Assembly (NCBI GenBank): GCA_964563395.1
Contig: CAZLWK010000015.1
Location: 7,130-71,129 of the forward strand
Direction of reading: 5' to 3'
DNA: 64,000 nucleotides
Origin: JBEVOS01 sp964563395
GTDB taxonomy: Bacteria > Pseudomonadota > Alphaproteobacteria > Caulobacterales > Aquidulcibacteraceae
Position 1 is the stretch's first letter; every line of letters starts with the position of its first letter. The notes beneath the pieces were generated by a model. It had not been told where the DNA came from, made no database searches, and saw only the letters and a list, made by a program, of their open reading frames with translations. Positions 18,367-27,322 of this stretch are shown here, one piece after another. The position numbers and the translations under genes are program-made.

Positions 18367-20655
18367 TTAGAAGCGGTAGCCGACCTCGATGCCGACGGTG
18401 CGCGGCGTCCCCTTCGTCACGAAGTTGAACGTCGAGGACGGCGGCACATTCAGCACGACCGCATCGGAATTGTATTCCTCGTCCGTGAGATTGCGGGCCC
18501 AAAGCGTGGCGGACCAGCGCTCGCCCTCAAGCCCAACGCGGGCGTTGAAGAGATCGAGCTCGGGACGGGCCGTGCCGGGCGTGTTTTCTGTGTCGAACCA
18601 GATTTCGCCGGTGCGATTCCATTCCGCCCGCGCCAAGAGATCGACGCCGGAGAACACAGCCTGGCGATATTGCACGCCGAAGAACGCCGAATGATCCGGC
18701 GTGAACGGGAAATTGTTCCCCACGGTGCCGGGCAATTCGTTGTTCTCCTTGATCTCCGATTCCAAAATTCCCGCGCCGCCGAACAGCGTGAACGCGTCAT
18801 TGAGCCGGAAGTTGAAATCGAACTCAGCGCCCTGGATTTCGTTTTCCTGCACGATGGAAATGACGCGGCTGAGCGAGAACGGGAAGAATTGGAAGAAGTG
18901 TGCGTTCTCCACCGTGGTGGTGAAGACCGCCCCGTTCAACGACAAGCGGCCATCGGACAGGCTGGCGCGCCCGCCAACCTCGAACGAGCGCGATGTCTCT
19001 TCCTCGAAATCGTCCTGAACGGTGGTGCCCACGACGCCATCGACATTGATGATGGCGTTGCGGCTGCCGAGCGGATTGAAGCCGCCCGAACGGAAGCCCT
19101 CGCCATACGTGGCGTAGAACGTGAGATCGTCGGTGGCTTCGTAGCGCAGGGAGATGCGCGGCTGCAGCTTCTCGAACGAGGCGGTGCGTGTCGCGCCAAG
19201 TGCGGCCGAGGCGCTGGGAACCGTGTTGACGTTTTCGCGATCTTCCGCGTCGTACCGCAGCGCGAGCGAGATTTCGAGCTGATCGGTCAGATCGTACGCC
19301 GCTTGCCCGAACACCGCCCAAGCGGAATTGTTGTTGTCGCCGCCTGTGCCGGCCACGCCCGGATCGCCGACATTGAGAACAGGCGCGCGGCGGATCGCAT
19401 TGCCGGTGCCGAAATCGCCCGTCAGCAGAAGAATGTCCCGCTGAAAGTCGATGTAATAGGCGCCGAGAATGTAGCGGAAGCGCTGCGTTTCATCGGAAGC
19501 GAAACGCACCTCCACGGACGTGTCCGTCTGGTTGCGCTCCTGATATTGCGCGCCGTCGCGATCGGTCGGGCCATAGCCCTCATAGAGCGAAGGATCGAGG
19601 AAGAAATCGACCGGCGCGGGGCATGGATCGAGACCGGGGCAAATGCCGAACAGGGCAAGATCGGCCGCGCCCTCGCCGCCCATGGATTCTTCAAGGTCGT
19701 TGTGGGCGACGAACGCCGTCAACGCGCCGCCCCAAATCTCCCAATTCATCCGCGCGGAGACGCCATAGCGCTCCTGCTCGTTGAAGGATTCAAGATTACC
19801 GACGAAGGGAATCGAGGTGTCTTCGGTGTCGACGCCCGTTTCAAAGCCCGGCGTGCCAGAGAATTGATTGTTGAAGGCGAACGAATACCCCTCGACCTCG
19901 CCATAATTGACCCCGAAATCGAACTCGAGCGTCGGCGAGACCTCCCAGATCGCGCGGCCGCGTAACACCAATTCCTCGAACGGATCTTCCTTTTCACCGC
20001 GCGTGATGTTGTCGAAATAGCCGTCGCGGTCCGTGTAATTCACGGTCAGACGCGCGAACAACGTATCGGCCACGAGCGGGCCCGAAATGTAGCCCCCGAT
20101 CTGGCTCTCTTCGCCTTCGAATTCGTAACCGAGATCGACGCGCCCCTCGAACGCGGGGCCGGGGCGGCGCGTATTGATCAGGACCGCGCCGCCGATGGCG
20201 TTGCGGCCATAGATTGACCCGATCGGGCCCTTGATGACTTCGATCTGCTGAATGTCGGAAAGTTCTTGATTGAACGCGTTCGGGTTCGGCACCAGCACGC
20301 CGTCCACCACATAGGCGAAAGGCGGCTCGGTGTCGCGCGGCTGGATCACGCCGCGAATATGCACCTGGCTTTCACCGACATTGGTCGTCTGAATGAAGCT
20401 CACGTTCGGCGTCAGCGCGATGAAATCCTGCGGGCGCTCGATGCCGGCGTCCTCGATCGTGCGCGCCGTGAAGGCGTTCACGGCGAGCGGCACATCCTGC
20501 AGCGCCTCCGTCCGCTGACGCGCCGTCACGACGATGGTGTCGACACCATCCGACGCCGAAGGCGCCGTCTGGGCCGAGGCGCCGCCCACGCCGATCAGCG
20601 CCGTAAGGCCGGCCAATCCTAAAACTTTCACGGAAAACAGCGGGTTATGCGCCAT
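18367..20655 (-). CDS. TonB-dependent receptor 1
   Basis: This outer-membrane active transporter of 762 residues is energised by TonB-ExbBD. A signal peptide ending GGASAQ precedes a TonB-box-like DTIVVTARQRTEAL. The plug domain (about 45-165) contains VHIRGV, PFAYVVDGVLV and IEVIKGPIGSIYGRNAIGGA, and a long 22-strand barrel ends in aromatic Phe (GYRF). It lacks the N-terminal secretin/STN extension, so it does not signal to an anti-sigma factor. It has its own promoter region with a GntR1-type box 70 bp upstream and an AGGGGAT ribosome-binding site. It probably imports the substrate of the hydantoinase module. Confidence 0.94.
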   Translation of the reverse strand: MAHNPLFSVKVLGLAGLTALIGVGGASAQTAPSASDGVDTIVVTARQRTEALQDVPLAVNAFTARTIEDAGIERPQDFIALTPNVSFIQTTNVGESQVHIRGVIQPRDTEPPFAYVVDGVLVPNPNAFNQELSDIQQIEVIKGPIGSIYGRNAIGGAVLINTRRPGPAFEGRVDLGYEFEGEESQIGGYISGPLVADTLFARLTVNYTDRDGYFDNITRGEKEDPFEELVLRGRAIWEVSPTLEFDFGVNYGEVEGYSFAFNNQFSGTPGFETGVDTEDTSIPFVGNLESFNEQERYGVSARMNWEIWGGALTAFVAHNDLEESMGGEGAADLALFGICPGLDPCPAPVDFFLDPSLYEGYGPTDRDGAQYQERNQTDTSVEVRFASDETQRFRYILGAYYIDFQRDILLLTGDFGTGNAIRRAPVLNVGDPGVAGTGGDNNNSAWAVFGQAAYDLTDQLEISLALRYDAEDRENVNTVPSASAALGATRTASFEKLQPRISLRYEATDDLTFYATYGEGFRSGGFNPLGSRNAIINVDGVVGTTVQDDFEEETSRSFEVGGRASLSDGRLSLNGAVFTTTVENAHFFQFFPFSLSRVISIVQENEIQGAEFDFNFRLNDAFTLFGGAGILESEIKENNELPGTVGNNFPFTPDHSAFFGVQYRQAVFSGVDLLARAEWNRTGEIWFDTENTPGTARPELDLFNARVGLEGERWSATLWARNLTDEEYNSDAVVLNVPPSSTFNFVTKGTPRTVGIEVGYRF

Positions 20656-20724
20656 ATTGATCCCCTCGCCTTGGCGTGCGGAGGGGCCCGACCGAGAACA
20701 ACCGGCCGGCGCGAACGCCCCGCT

Positions 20725-20734
20725 TTGTATACAA
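20725..20734. promoter_or_regulatory. GntR1-type operator TTGTATACAA (receptor 1 promoter)
   Basis: A perfect copy of the palindrome at 17051 lies in the 122-bp gap upstream of receptor 1. A TTGACA sits at 20755-20760 on the minus strand as a possible -35 element, but its spacing to TATACA inside the box is long (23 bp), so the promoter itself is not settled. Confidence 0.75.
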
Positions 20735-20777
20735 GACGGCTAATCCGCGCGGCTTGTCAAAGAAATTTCACGCAGAA

Positions 20778-21443
20778 TTAGCGTTTTGCCGGATCAAGCG
20801 GCTCCAGCGCATCAGTTGCGATCGCCCGCCAAGCCGCAAGCACATGCGAGCGCATCACGGAGGAGGCCCAGGCAGGATCGCCCTTCTCCATGGCGGCGAC
20901 GATTTCCAGATGATGACGCATCGAGCGCGTGAGCGCCGCCTCGTCATAGCGGCTGATCGTGCGCAGGGAGAGCGGCACATCCATCACCTGGCTCATCAGC
21001 GATTTCAGCCGCGACGAGCCCGACGCGTCGATGATCAAACGATGAAACCGCGCATTGAGATCGCCGATCTTTTCGCGATGACCGGGCTTCTTGCGCTCCG
21101 CCAGCGCCTCCATCTCACTCGCCAATTGCGCGAGCTGCGCCAATTCCGGACGTGTGAGGCGCGTGGTCGCCCGCTCCACGGCGCGCGCTTCAAGCACGGC
21201 GCGGAGCGAGAAAATGTCCTCCACCTCTTCGATCGTCCAGGAGCGCACAACAACGCCGAGCCGGGGCCTGACGGCCACGAGCCCTTCCGCATCCAGTCTG
21301 CGAAACGCCTCGCGCACGGGCGTGCGGCTGACGCCCGCGAGATTGGCGACCTCTTCCTCGAGCAAGCGCTCGCCCGGCGGCAGGGCGCCGTTCAAAATCC
21401 CGGCCCGGAGATAGGTATAGGCGCGCTCGGCGGCGGCGGACAT
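20778..21443 (-). CDS. GntR family regulator 1 (FadR subfamily)
   Basis: This is a ligand-responsive transcription factor of 221 residues. The N-terminal winged helix-turn-helix holds the family signature EEVANLAGVSRTPVREAFRRL (given here in parts: LAGVSRTPVREA at about 36-47). The C-terminal FCD domain carries the Asp/His set expected for metal or carboxylate binding (DLNARFH, MRHHLEI, MRSHVL). ATG at 21443 gives the usual start, although the frame is open to 21608. It lies 8 bp downstream of the amidohydrolase gene and is probably co-transcribed with it from the promoter containing the box at 22122, giving autoregulation. It is the likely binder of the three TTGTATACAA boxes. Confidence 0.93.
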   Translation of the reverse strand: MSAAAERAYTYLRAGILNGALPPGERLLEEEVANLAGVSRTPVREAFRRLDAEGLVAVRPRLGVVVRSWTIEEVEDIFSLRAVLEARAVERATTRLTRPELAQLAQLASEMEALAERKKPGHREKIGDLNARFHRLIIDASGSSRLKSLMSQVMDVPLSLRTISRYDEAALTRSMRHHLEIVAAMEKGDPAWASSVMRSHVLAAWRAIATDALEPLDPAKR

Positions 21444-21451
21444 GGGCGGCT

Positions 21452-22096
21452 CTATCCTTTCCTGGCGGACAGCGCGGCGAGGCCTGCCTTTAGATCGACG
21501 ACGTCGGCGTATTTTGCGTCGAGATCGAACAGATTGGATTCGTGCGTGGCAAGGTCGCGGTCCGCGCAGGCGTCGCGCACCACGAGTGGAACAAATCCGT
21601 GCTGACACGCATCGACCGCGCTCGCCCGCACGCAGCCCGAAGTCGAGACGCCCCCGATGACGAGCGTATCGACGCGAAGCGCTGTCAAGGTCGCGGCGAG
21701 CGACGTGCCGAAAAACGCCGATGCATATTGTTTGGTGATCACTATCTCATCGGCGCGCGGCGCGACAGCTTCGCACAAGGCGCCCAACGCGGGATCGGCG
21801 CCCGGAGCGAAAGCCTTCAACGCCGGCACTTTTCGGAAAAAGACGCCGCCATCGGCGCCGCCGGCCTGATAAGCCACTTTGGTGTGGATCACCGGCGCGC
21901 CCGCCGCGCGCGCGGCGTCCAAGAGCGGGCGCGCATTGCGAAGGACGTCCGGGCGCGCCAGGTAGAGCGACGCGCCCTCAATGAAATAGGCGCCGACAAG
22001 GTCGATAAGCAGCAGAGCCGGCCGATCGCCAGCGCCGAGGCGCGCTGAAAAGCCGGCCGCAGCGTAATCGGCCTCGCGTGCATCCCTGCCGGCCAC
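21452..22096 (-). CDS. Isochorismatase-fold cysteine amidohydrolase (N-carbamoylsarcosine amidase-like)
   Basis: This cytoplasmic cysteine hydrolase of 214 residues has a catalytic triad visible as Asp in LLLIDLVGAYF, Lys in ITKQYASAFFGT and Cys in GGVSTSGCVRASAVDA. The TSGCVRAS elbow and the KQYASAFFGT segment resemble N-carbamoylsarcosine amidohydrolases and maleamate amidases more than pterin-type isochorismatases. With HyuAB in the same regulatory group, removal of a carbamoyl or amide nitrogen after ring opening is a sensible role, though unproven. The start is GTG at 22096 with GGGAG 6 bp upstream; no in-frame ATG is near. It precedes GntR1 in a two-gene operon. Confidence 0.9.
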   Translation of the reverse strand: MAGRDAREADYAAAGFSARLGAGDRPALLLIDLVGAYFIEGASLYLARPDVLRNARPLLDAARAAGAPVIHTKVAYQAGGADGGVFFRKVPALKAFAPGADPALGALCEAVAPRADEIVITKQYASAFFGTSLAATLTALRVDTLVIGGVSTSGCVRASAVDACQHGFVPLVVRDACADRDLATHESNLFDLDAKYADVVDLKAGLAALSARKG

Positions 22097-22121
22097 GGCG
22101 CGCTCCCTTGAACTCGCCGTT

Positions 22122-22131
22122 ATGTATACAA
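22122..22131. promoter_or_regulatory. GntR1-type operator ATGTATACAA (amidohydrolase-gntR1 promoter)
   Basis: This is a near-perfect copy of the TTGTATACAA palindrome (one mismatch), 26 bp upstream of the GTG start of the amidohydrolase-GntR1 operon. Its place suggests autoregulation. Confidence 0.7.
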
Positions 22132-22189
22132 ACGCGGCCGCTGGCGCAATTTATCCGATCAATTCCGACAACGTCCCGCGAGCGCCTGG

Positions 22190-24328
22190 CTACTCGAAAG
22201 CCGCGCTGAACCGCGCGCCGACGATGCGCGGGGCGCCGCGCTGCGTATATTCCAGAAGCCCGGGCGCGGCGATCTGCGCATCGACCAGATAATCCTCGTC
22301 CAGAACATTGTCGGCGAACAGCGTGAAGCTGTAACGGTCGCGCCAAGTCAGGCCCGCGCTCAAGTCAAGGAGGCCGTACGCGTCCTGGCTGGCGAAGTCC
22401 GAATTGTCCGGCCGGAAGAAGGTCTTGCTTCTCCAACCATATTGAGCGCGTAGCGCGAGTTCGGCGTCCGCCCCCACGGGCCGCGTATAATCCACGACGA
22501 AACTCGCCGCCGTCCGCGGCGCACGGTTCAGGCGGGCGCCAGAATAATCCTGGCTCATCGAGGCGACAAAACGATCATACGTCGCGTCGAGCAACGAAAC
22601 GTTGAGGCCCAGGGTGAGGCCTTCCATCGGCAGCAGACGAAGTGACGCCTCCACGCCTTGACCGGTGGCGGCGCCCGCATTGCGCGTCACCACATTGGCG
22701 CCTTCATTCACCAAGACTTGCAAATCGGAATAATCAAACTGGAAGGCGGCCACTTCGAATTGCATGCGGCCGTCCGCGACATCGCCTTTCAGGCCAAGTT
22801 CGTAAGACCACATCGATTCCGGATCGAATGCCGGCCCGGGATTGATCTGATTGAACCCACCTGACTTGTACCCGCGCGCGGCGGAGGCATAGAGATTGAT
22901 ACGATCGGTGAGAGCATACGTAATCGCGAGCCTTGGCTGCAGAGCGTCCCAGGATTCGCTTTGATCGACACGCCCAGCCGTTGGAGTGATGAAAAGCGTG
23001 CCTAGGACGTTGGCGCCGCCTGGGATATCGACGCTAAAGTCCTTTTCGTCCCGCGCGTAGCGGAGGCCGGCGGTCATGGTGAGCCGATCCGTCGTACGCC
23101 ATTCCACATCGCCAAACAGCGAATAGCTGGTCGTTTCCGTCTGGCCGATTGATCGCTCGATCAGATTGGTGTCGCCCGCGCTTCCAATCGCGGTCGCGCA
23201 ATCGAGGCCGAAGAGCACGAGGCAAAAATCCTCTTCGGAGGCGAGGGCGAATTGCGTCGATCTGGCGTCGTTGAAATAATAGCCCGCGCCGATAAACCAC
23301 GAGAAGCGATCGCCAGCGCCCGCGAGGCGTACATCCTGGCTGAACGCGCGGTCTTCCCCGTCCGTGCCGAAATGCAGCAGCTTGAACGGACCTGCGTCCG
23401 TATCCTCCAGATATTGATTGTCGGACTCGCGCGCCGACGTGATGCTCACGAGATCAAGGCCGCCAAGCGCAAATTCGAGACGCAAGGTGGCCTGCAATTT
23501 ATCAATACGATCGTAGCCGCCCTCCCCGAGGTCGGATATGGGCGCTCCAAAAGCGTCCGCGGGCCCGAAGATTGGGCTGCGATAGCCTTGCGGGCCATTG
23601 TCCACGCTTTGGCCCTCGATGGTGAAGGCGCCGTCGAAGGTGTCGGTCTCAAGCCGTAGCCCAAGTCGGCCGCTGAGGGTTTCGATGTCGAAGAAATCGC
23701 CACCGGCTTGATTATCGAGCCACCCGTCGCGCGCCCGATAGGCCAGCGCGGCGCGGCCGCTCAAGCGCGGCGCGAAAGCCCCGTTGATCACGCCGCGTAC
23801 GATGCGCCCATCATAGTCTTCCGCTTCCGCCTCAAGACGCGCTTCGAAATCCTGGCTTGGCCGGTTGGTCGTGATGCTCACCGCGCCGGCGGTCGTGTTG
23901 CGCCCGAAGAGCGAGCCTTGCGGTCCGCGAATGACCTCCACGCGCGAGACATCCAGCAGATCGGACAGCGCGCCGACATTGCGTCCCTGATAAACCTCAT
24001 CGACATAAATCCCCAGCGCGGGATCGGACCCGACGCCGAAATCTTCCGTGGAGACGCCGCGCACCGTGATCCGCGGCGTGGTGGCGGACACGGAAGCCCC
24101 AGAGAGGCCGGGCGAAAAGGCCACCAGATCATCCGGCGTCACCGCGCCCAGCCGCGCCAATTCGTCGGCGTTGAAGGGAGTGACCGCCATCGGCACGTCA
24201 CGCAGCGCCTGCTCGCGTTTCTGCGCCGTGACGACGATTTCGTCCTGGTCGCTCTGCGCGGCGGCAGGCGCGCCGATCGCCGCGAGCGCGAGCAAGAGAA
24301 AACTGGCGCCAGTTTCATTTTTTGACAT
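22190..24328 (-). CDS. TonB-dependent receptor 2
   Basis: This outer-membrane TonB-dependent transporter of 712 residues has a signal peptide ending APAAAQ, a TonB box DEIVVTAQKREQAL, and a plug with ITVRGVS, IYVDEVYQGRN and VEVIRGPQGSLFGRNTTAGA. A long barrel follows. The last residues are F-S-A-A-F-E, so the protein ends in Glu rather than the usual aromatic residue. ATG at 24328 follows a GGGGAG site; the frame is open slightly further up. It starts 23 bp after the MAPEG stop and is the last gene of the TetR1 operon, so uptake is coupled to that operon's amidase and acyl-CoA ligase. Confidence 0.94.
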   Translation of the reverse strand: MSKNETGASFLLLALAAIGAPAAAQSDQDEIVVTAQKREQALRDVPMAVTPFNADELARLGAVTPDDLVAFSPGLSGASVSATTPRITVRGVSTEDFGVGSDPALGIYVDEVYQGRNVGALSDLLDVSRVEVIRGPQGSLFGRNTTAGAVSITTNRPSQDFEARLEAEAEDYDGRIVRGVINGAFAPRLSGRAALAYRARDGWLDNQAGGDFFDIETLSGRLGLRLETDTFDGAFTIEGQSVDNGPQGYRSPIFGPADAFGAPISDLGEGGYDRIDKLQATLRLEFALGGLDLVSITSARESDNQYLEDTDAGPFKLLHFGTDGEDRAFSQDVRLAGAGDRFSWFIGAGYYFNDARSTQFALASEEDFCLVLFGLDCATAIGSAGDTNLIERSIGQTETTSYSLFGDVEWRTTDRLTMTAGLRYARDEKDFSVDIPGGANVLGTLFITPTAGRVDQSESWDALQPRLAITYALTDRINLYASAARGYKSGGFNQINPGPAFDPESMWSYELGLKGDVADGRMQFEVAAFQFDYSDLQVLVNEGANVVTRNAGAATGQGVEASLRLLPMEGLTLGLNVSLLDATYDRFVASMSQDYSGARLNRAPRTAASFVVDYTRPVGADAELALRAQYGWRSKTFFRPDNSDFASQDAYGLLDLSAGLTWRDRYSFTLFADNVLDEDYLVDAQIAAPGLLEYTQRGAPRIVGARFSAAFE

Positions 24329-24351
24329 AAGATGCTCCCCTTCCAAACCTT

Positions 24352-24795
24352 TTAATTCGTCGGCGGCGAAACCACCGCGTAACGCCAAAATTCGTTCTCA
24401 ATGAGCGCCATCGCGACAAGCACGACGAGCGCGAGCATCACCGCCAGACCCGCCATCCAGCTATAGCCGCGCACGGTGCGCAGATCGGCGTAATAGGCGC
24501 CCATATGGACCACGCGGCAGACGAGAAAGAAGAGCGCAAGCGCATTGGTCCAAAGCGGCTCGGCGGAGGCGGCGATCGCGGCGCCGGCAAGCGCCCAGAA
24601 GGGCGGCATGTTTTCCAAGCTGTTCGCCGCCGCGCGCGAGGCGCGGAACAACGCATTGTCATGCGCGCCGGGAACGGGCGTGCCTGGCGTGTGCTTGGCG
24701 GCGTCCATGGCAAGGTCAGCAATGATGAGCTGCACGACATAGAGGAGAGCAAGGCCCGCGATCGCCGCCAGCGTCGGTCCGTAGGCGGCGATCAT
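24352..24795 (-). CDS. MAPEG family membrane protein
   Basis: This is a four-helix integral membrane protein of 147 residues. The hydrophobic segments lie near 5-28, 62-85, 88-105 and 112-135, with the family-typical RASRAAANSLENMPPFWAL stretch in the second helix region and RVVHMGAYYADLRTVRGYSW before the last helix. MAPEG proteins include glutathione transferases and eicosanoid enzymes, but bacterial members are mostly uncharacterised. Its start overlaps the amidase stop by 4 bp (ATGA). A role in detoxifying or conjugating a lipophilic intermediate is possible but is only inference. Confidence 0.9.
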   Translation of the reverse strand: MIAAYGPTLAAIAGLALLYVVQLIIADLAMDAAKHTPGTPVPGAHDNALFRASRAAANSLENMPPFWALAGAAIAASAEPLWTNALALFFLVCRVVHMGAYYADLRTVRGYSWMAGLAVMLALVVLVAMALIENEFWRYAVVSPPTN

Positions 24796-26225
24796 GCGTC
24801 GCCCCTTCCACTTGGCGCGCGCGCAAACCCGCCCTCGGGTTCGAACATGCGAGCAAGCGCATAGAGAACGCCCTCGCCTTGGCGTCGGCCCACGAGTGCA
24901 AGACTGGCCGGCATGCCGCGTTCACATCCAATGGGCGCGGCGAGCACGGGATGACCGCTCACATTGAAAGCAGGCTGATCTCCGGCATCGCCCAAATACG
25001 CCGCGAGCCGCGCGAACGGATTCGCATTCACGTCGGGCGCCAAGGGCGCGGGGGCATAAACGGTCGGCAGCGCAAGCGCATCGACATCGAACAAGGCGCG
25101 GTCGATGTCGTCTTGCAGGCGACGGCGGGCGTACTGCGCCCGCGCATAGAGCGTGGGGCGCAGTTGCATCGCGGCGTGACCGGCGACCAACAACGCCACC
25201 AAGACATCCGGCGCATTGGCGCGGGATTGCTCCATCGTTTCGGTCCAGCGCTCGTCGGCGGCGAAGCCGAGCGAAGCACCGGGCGCCGCCCATTGCGCCG
25301 CTTGTCCGATTGCGTAGATCGCGGCGTGGATGGCGGGCGCGGCGTCGAGCGCCGCCGCACGAATTGGGACAAGTTCGACGCCCGCCTCTTCGAGCGCGCC
25401 GAGCTCTGCGCGCACAGCTTCCGAGATGAACGGATCGGCCTTCGCCATGCAGTGCTCGAGCACACCTAGGCGCAAGCGCCCCGCACCTTTGTGCTGCAGG
25501 GCTTCAAGCGGCTGATCGCTCATCGCAGCGAGCGCGGCCATGTTGGCGTCGACACTCAAACTCAGCGGACCGGCATGCTCCAGCGTCGGCTCGATGGAGG
25601 CGACACCGTCATAGGGCACAAGGCCGAAGGTCGGCTTCATGCCCAACACGCCGCAGCGCGCCGCGGGAACGCGAATGGAGCCGCCGCTATCGGTGCCGAT
25701 TGCCACATCGACGGCGCCGCACGCGACCAAAGCGGCCGATCCCGAGGACGAACCGCCGGCGGAAAGATCCGGCGCCCACGGATTGGCGACAGGGCGCGGC
25801 CGGCTGGTGAAGCTCTCGCCTCCCTGCACCATGTCCTCGCACTGCGCCACACCCACGAGATGCGCGCCGTTCGCCAGCAGACGCTCAACGAGCAAAGCGT
25901 CGCGATCCATGATGTCGCGGCGTGCGCCGCCTAGCCCCAAGGGCCAATGCGCGACGGCGATATTGTCCTTCACGGCGACGCGCAGCCCGCTCAATGCGCC
26001 GGCGCGCGTCGGCGTACGCTCTCCGCGCCACGCCCAGGCGCCGAAAGGATTGTCGCGTGCGTCGGGCTCATGGCCGTGCAGGTCCACGACGATCGTCCGC
26101 TCATCAATGCGGTCGGTTTGCGTCAAAAGAGCGTCCAGCGTCGCGGCGCACAAAGCGCGCCGCATATCATCCGACGGCAGACGCAGCGCATCCCACGCAC
26201 GTTCGAGGGCGTGCGCGGAGTTCAT
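24792..26225 (-). CDS. Amidase signature (AS) family amidase
   Basis: This Ser-cisSer-Lys amidase hydrolyses a carboxamide. The catalytic Lys lies in RVAVKDNIAV, the Gly/Ser-rich signature is SAGGSSSGSAALVA and the nucleophile segment is GTDSGGSIRVPAARCG; together they identify the family. The 477-residue length is usual. There is no signal peptide, so it acts in the cytoplasm. The start overlaps the saccharopine-dehydrogenase-like stop and the end overlaps MAPEG, both by 4 bp. Within this operon it probably opens an amide in the imported compound before CoA activation; the actual substrate is not visible. Confidence 0.93.
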   Translation of the reverse strand: MNSAHALERAWDALRLPSDDMRRALCAATLDALLTQTDRIDERTIVVDLHGHEPDARDNPFGAWAWRGERTPTRAGALSGLRVAVKDNIAVAHWPLGLGGARRDIMDRDALLVERLLANGAHLVGVAQCEDMVQGGESFTSRPRPVANPWAPDLSAGGSSSGSAALVACGAVDVAIGTDSGGSIRVPAARCGVLGMKPTFGLVPYDGVASIEPTLEHAGPLSLSVDANMAALAAMSDQPLEALQHKGAGRLRLGVLEHCMAKADPFISEAVRAELGALEEAGVELVPIRAAALDAAPAIHAAIYAIGQAAQWAAPGASLGFAADERWTETMEQSRANAPDVLVALLVAGHAAMQLRPTLYARAQYARRRLQDDIDRALFDVDALALPTVYAPAPLAPDVNANPFARLAAYLGDAGDQPAFNVSGHPVLAAPIGCERGMPASLALVGRRQGEGVLYALARMFEPEGGFARAPSGRGDA

Positions 26226-27322
26226 GCGACGACGATTTCGAATAAGGGGCCGGCATGACCAAGGCCGGCCGCCAATTCAGCGAACACGTCAGCCGGTTCA
26301 AACACCGCCTCCGGCGCATGCACGCCGCATGGCAGCCCCTTCTCCAACGCCACAGCGAGCGCCGCGACGAGCGGACGCGCCGTCACCTCCGCCACATCCG
26401 CACCGCGCAGAAAACTCGGCGCGGCGAAGGCGTAAGCGCCGGGCCGAGAAGCGATGGCGAATATGCCAGGAAAATGCGGCTCCGGTTCCGGCGCGCCATT
26501 AGGCTCATAGCCGCGCGTGAGTAAGTCGACGGCGGCGTGAACATCGAGCGCGCCGGAATCGATACGTCCCGCGGCATCGGCCAGCGCCGCCGCCAATTGC
26601 GGGTGCAGCACCATGACATTCACGCACTCCCGCAGTGTGGGAAACGTGCGCGGCAAAGTCACCGCCTCCGGATGACCTACCGTCTGCGCCGCGCGCGCCC
26701 CCCGCCCGGGCCAATGAACCTCCATCGCCTGCAAGGGCGGGCGATCGACGAACACGCCGCTTTCCAGCACGCGGATTAACCCCGACGATTGATGCAGCCA
26801 GTGCGCCTGCGCCGCCGAACCTGGCGGGCCCGGATCGTTCTCCAGCGTCCATCCCGTGATGAGGCGCGTGGGCGCGCCGATCGCGCGCGCCGCCGCGACA
26901 GCGAGAAGATTGCAGAGGCCCGGGCTCGCGCCCATGCCGATCACCGCGCGCGCGTCACGCTCCTTGGCGGCTGCGTCGCGCTCAAGGCTCGTCAGCGTGG
27001 GCTCCCAATCGTCATTCACGTCGAGATAGAGCGCGCCGACCGCGATCGCCGCGTCCAAGATCGGCGCCGCGAATTTGTAATAGGGTCCCACGCAATTGAG
27101 GACGATTTCGGCGTCGCTCATGTAGGCTTTCAAGCGCGCTTCGTCCGTCACATCCAACGCGCCAGCGGCGGCGTTCGCACCGATCTCGCCGGCAATGGCG
27201 ACGGCGATAGCCGCGTCCTTGTCGAGGATGACGATCCTGCGTTCCGGAAAGCGGCGCGCGCAGAGCCGCGCGGCATGCGCGCCCACACCCCCGGCGCCGA
27301 GAATGAGTAAATCGCGCGACAT
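26222..27322 (-). CDS. Saccharopine dehydrogenase-like NAD(P)-dependent oxidoreductase
   Basis: This Rossmann-fold protein of 366 residues begins LILGAGGVGAHAARL (dinucleotide-binding GxGxxG at 8-13), continues with VLNCVGPYYKFAAPILDAAI and has the GMGASPGLCNLLA motif shared by saccharopine-reductase-type proteins. In this superfamily the reaction is reversible oxidation of an imine- or amino-linked acid, but many members such as trans-acting enoyl reductases do something else. The ATG at 27322 shares a base with the MFS stop. It sits between transporter and amidase in the TetR1 operon. Confidence 0.88.
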   Translation of the reverse strand: MSRDLLILGAGGVGAHAARLCARRFPERRIVILDKDAAIAVAIAGEIGANAAAGALDVTDEARLKAYMSDAEIVLNCVGPYYKFAAPILDAAIAVGALYLDVNDDWEPTLTSLERDAAAKERDARAVIGMGASPGLCNLLAVAAARAIGAPTRLITGWTLENDPGPPGSAAQAHWLHQSSGLIRVLESGVFVDRPPLQAMEVHWPGRGARAAQTVGHPEAVTLPRTFPTLRECVNVMVLHPQLAAALADAAGRIDSGALDVHAAVDLLTRGYEPNGAPEPEPHFPGIFAIASRPGAYAFAAPSFLRGADVAEVTARPLVAALAVALEKGLPCGVHAPEAVFEPADVFAELAAGLGHAGPLFEIVVA

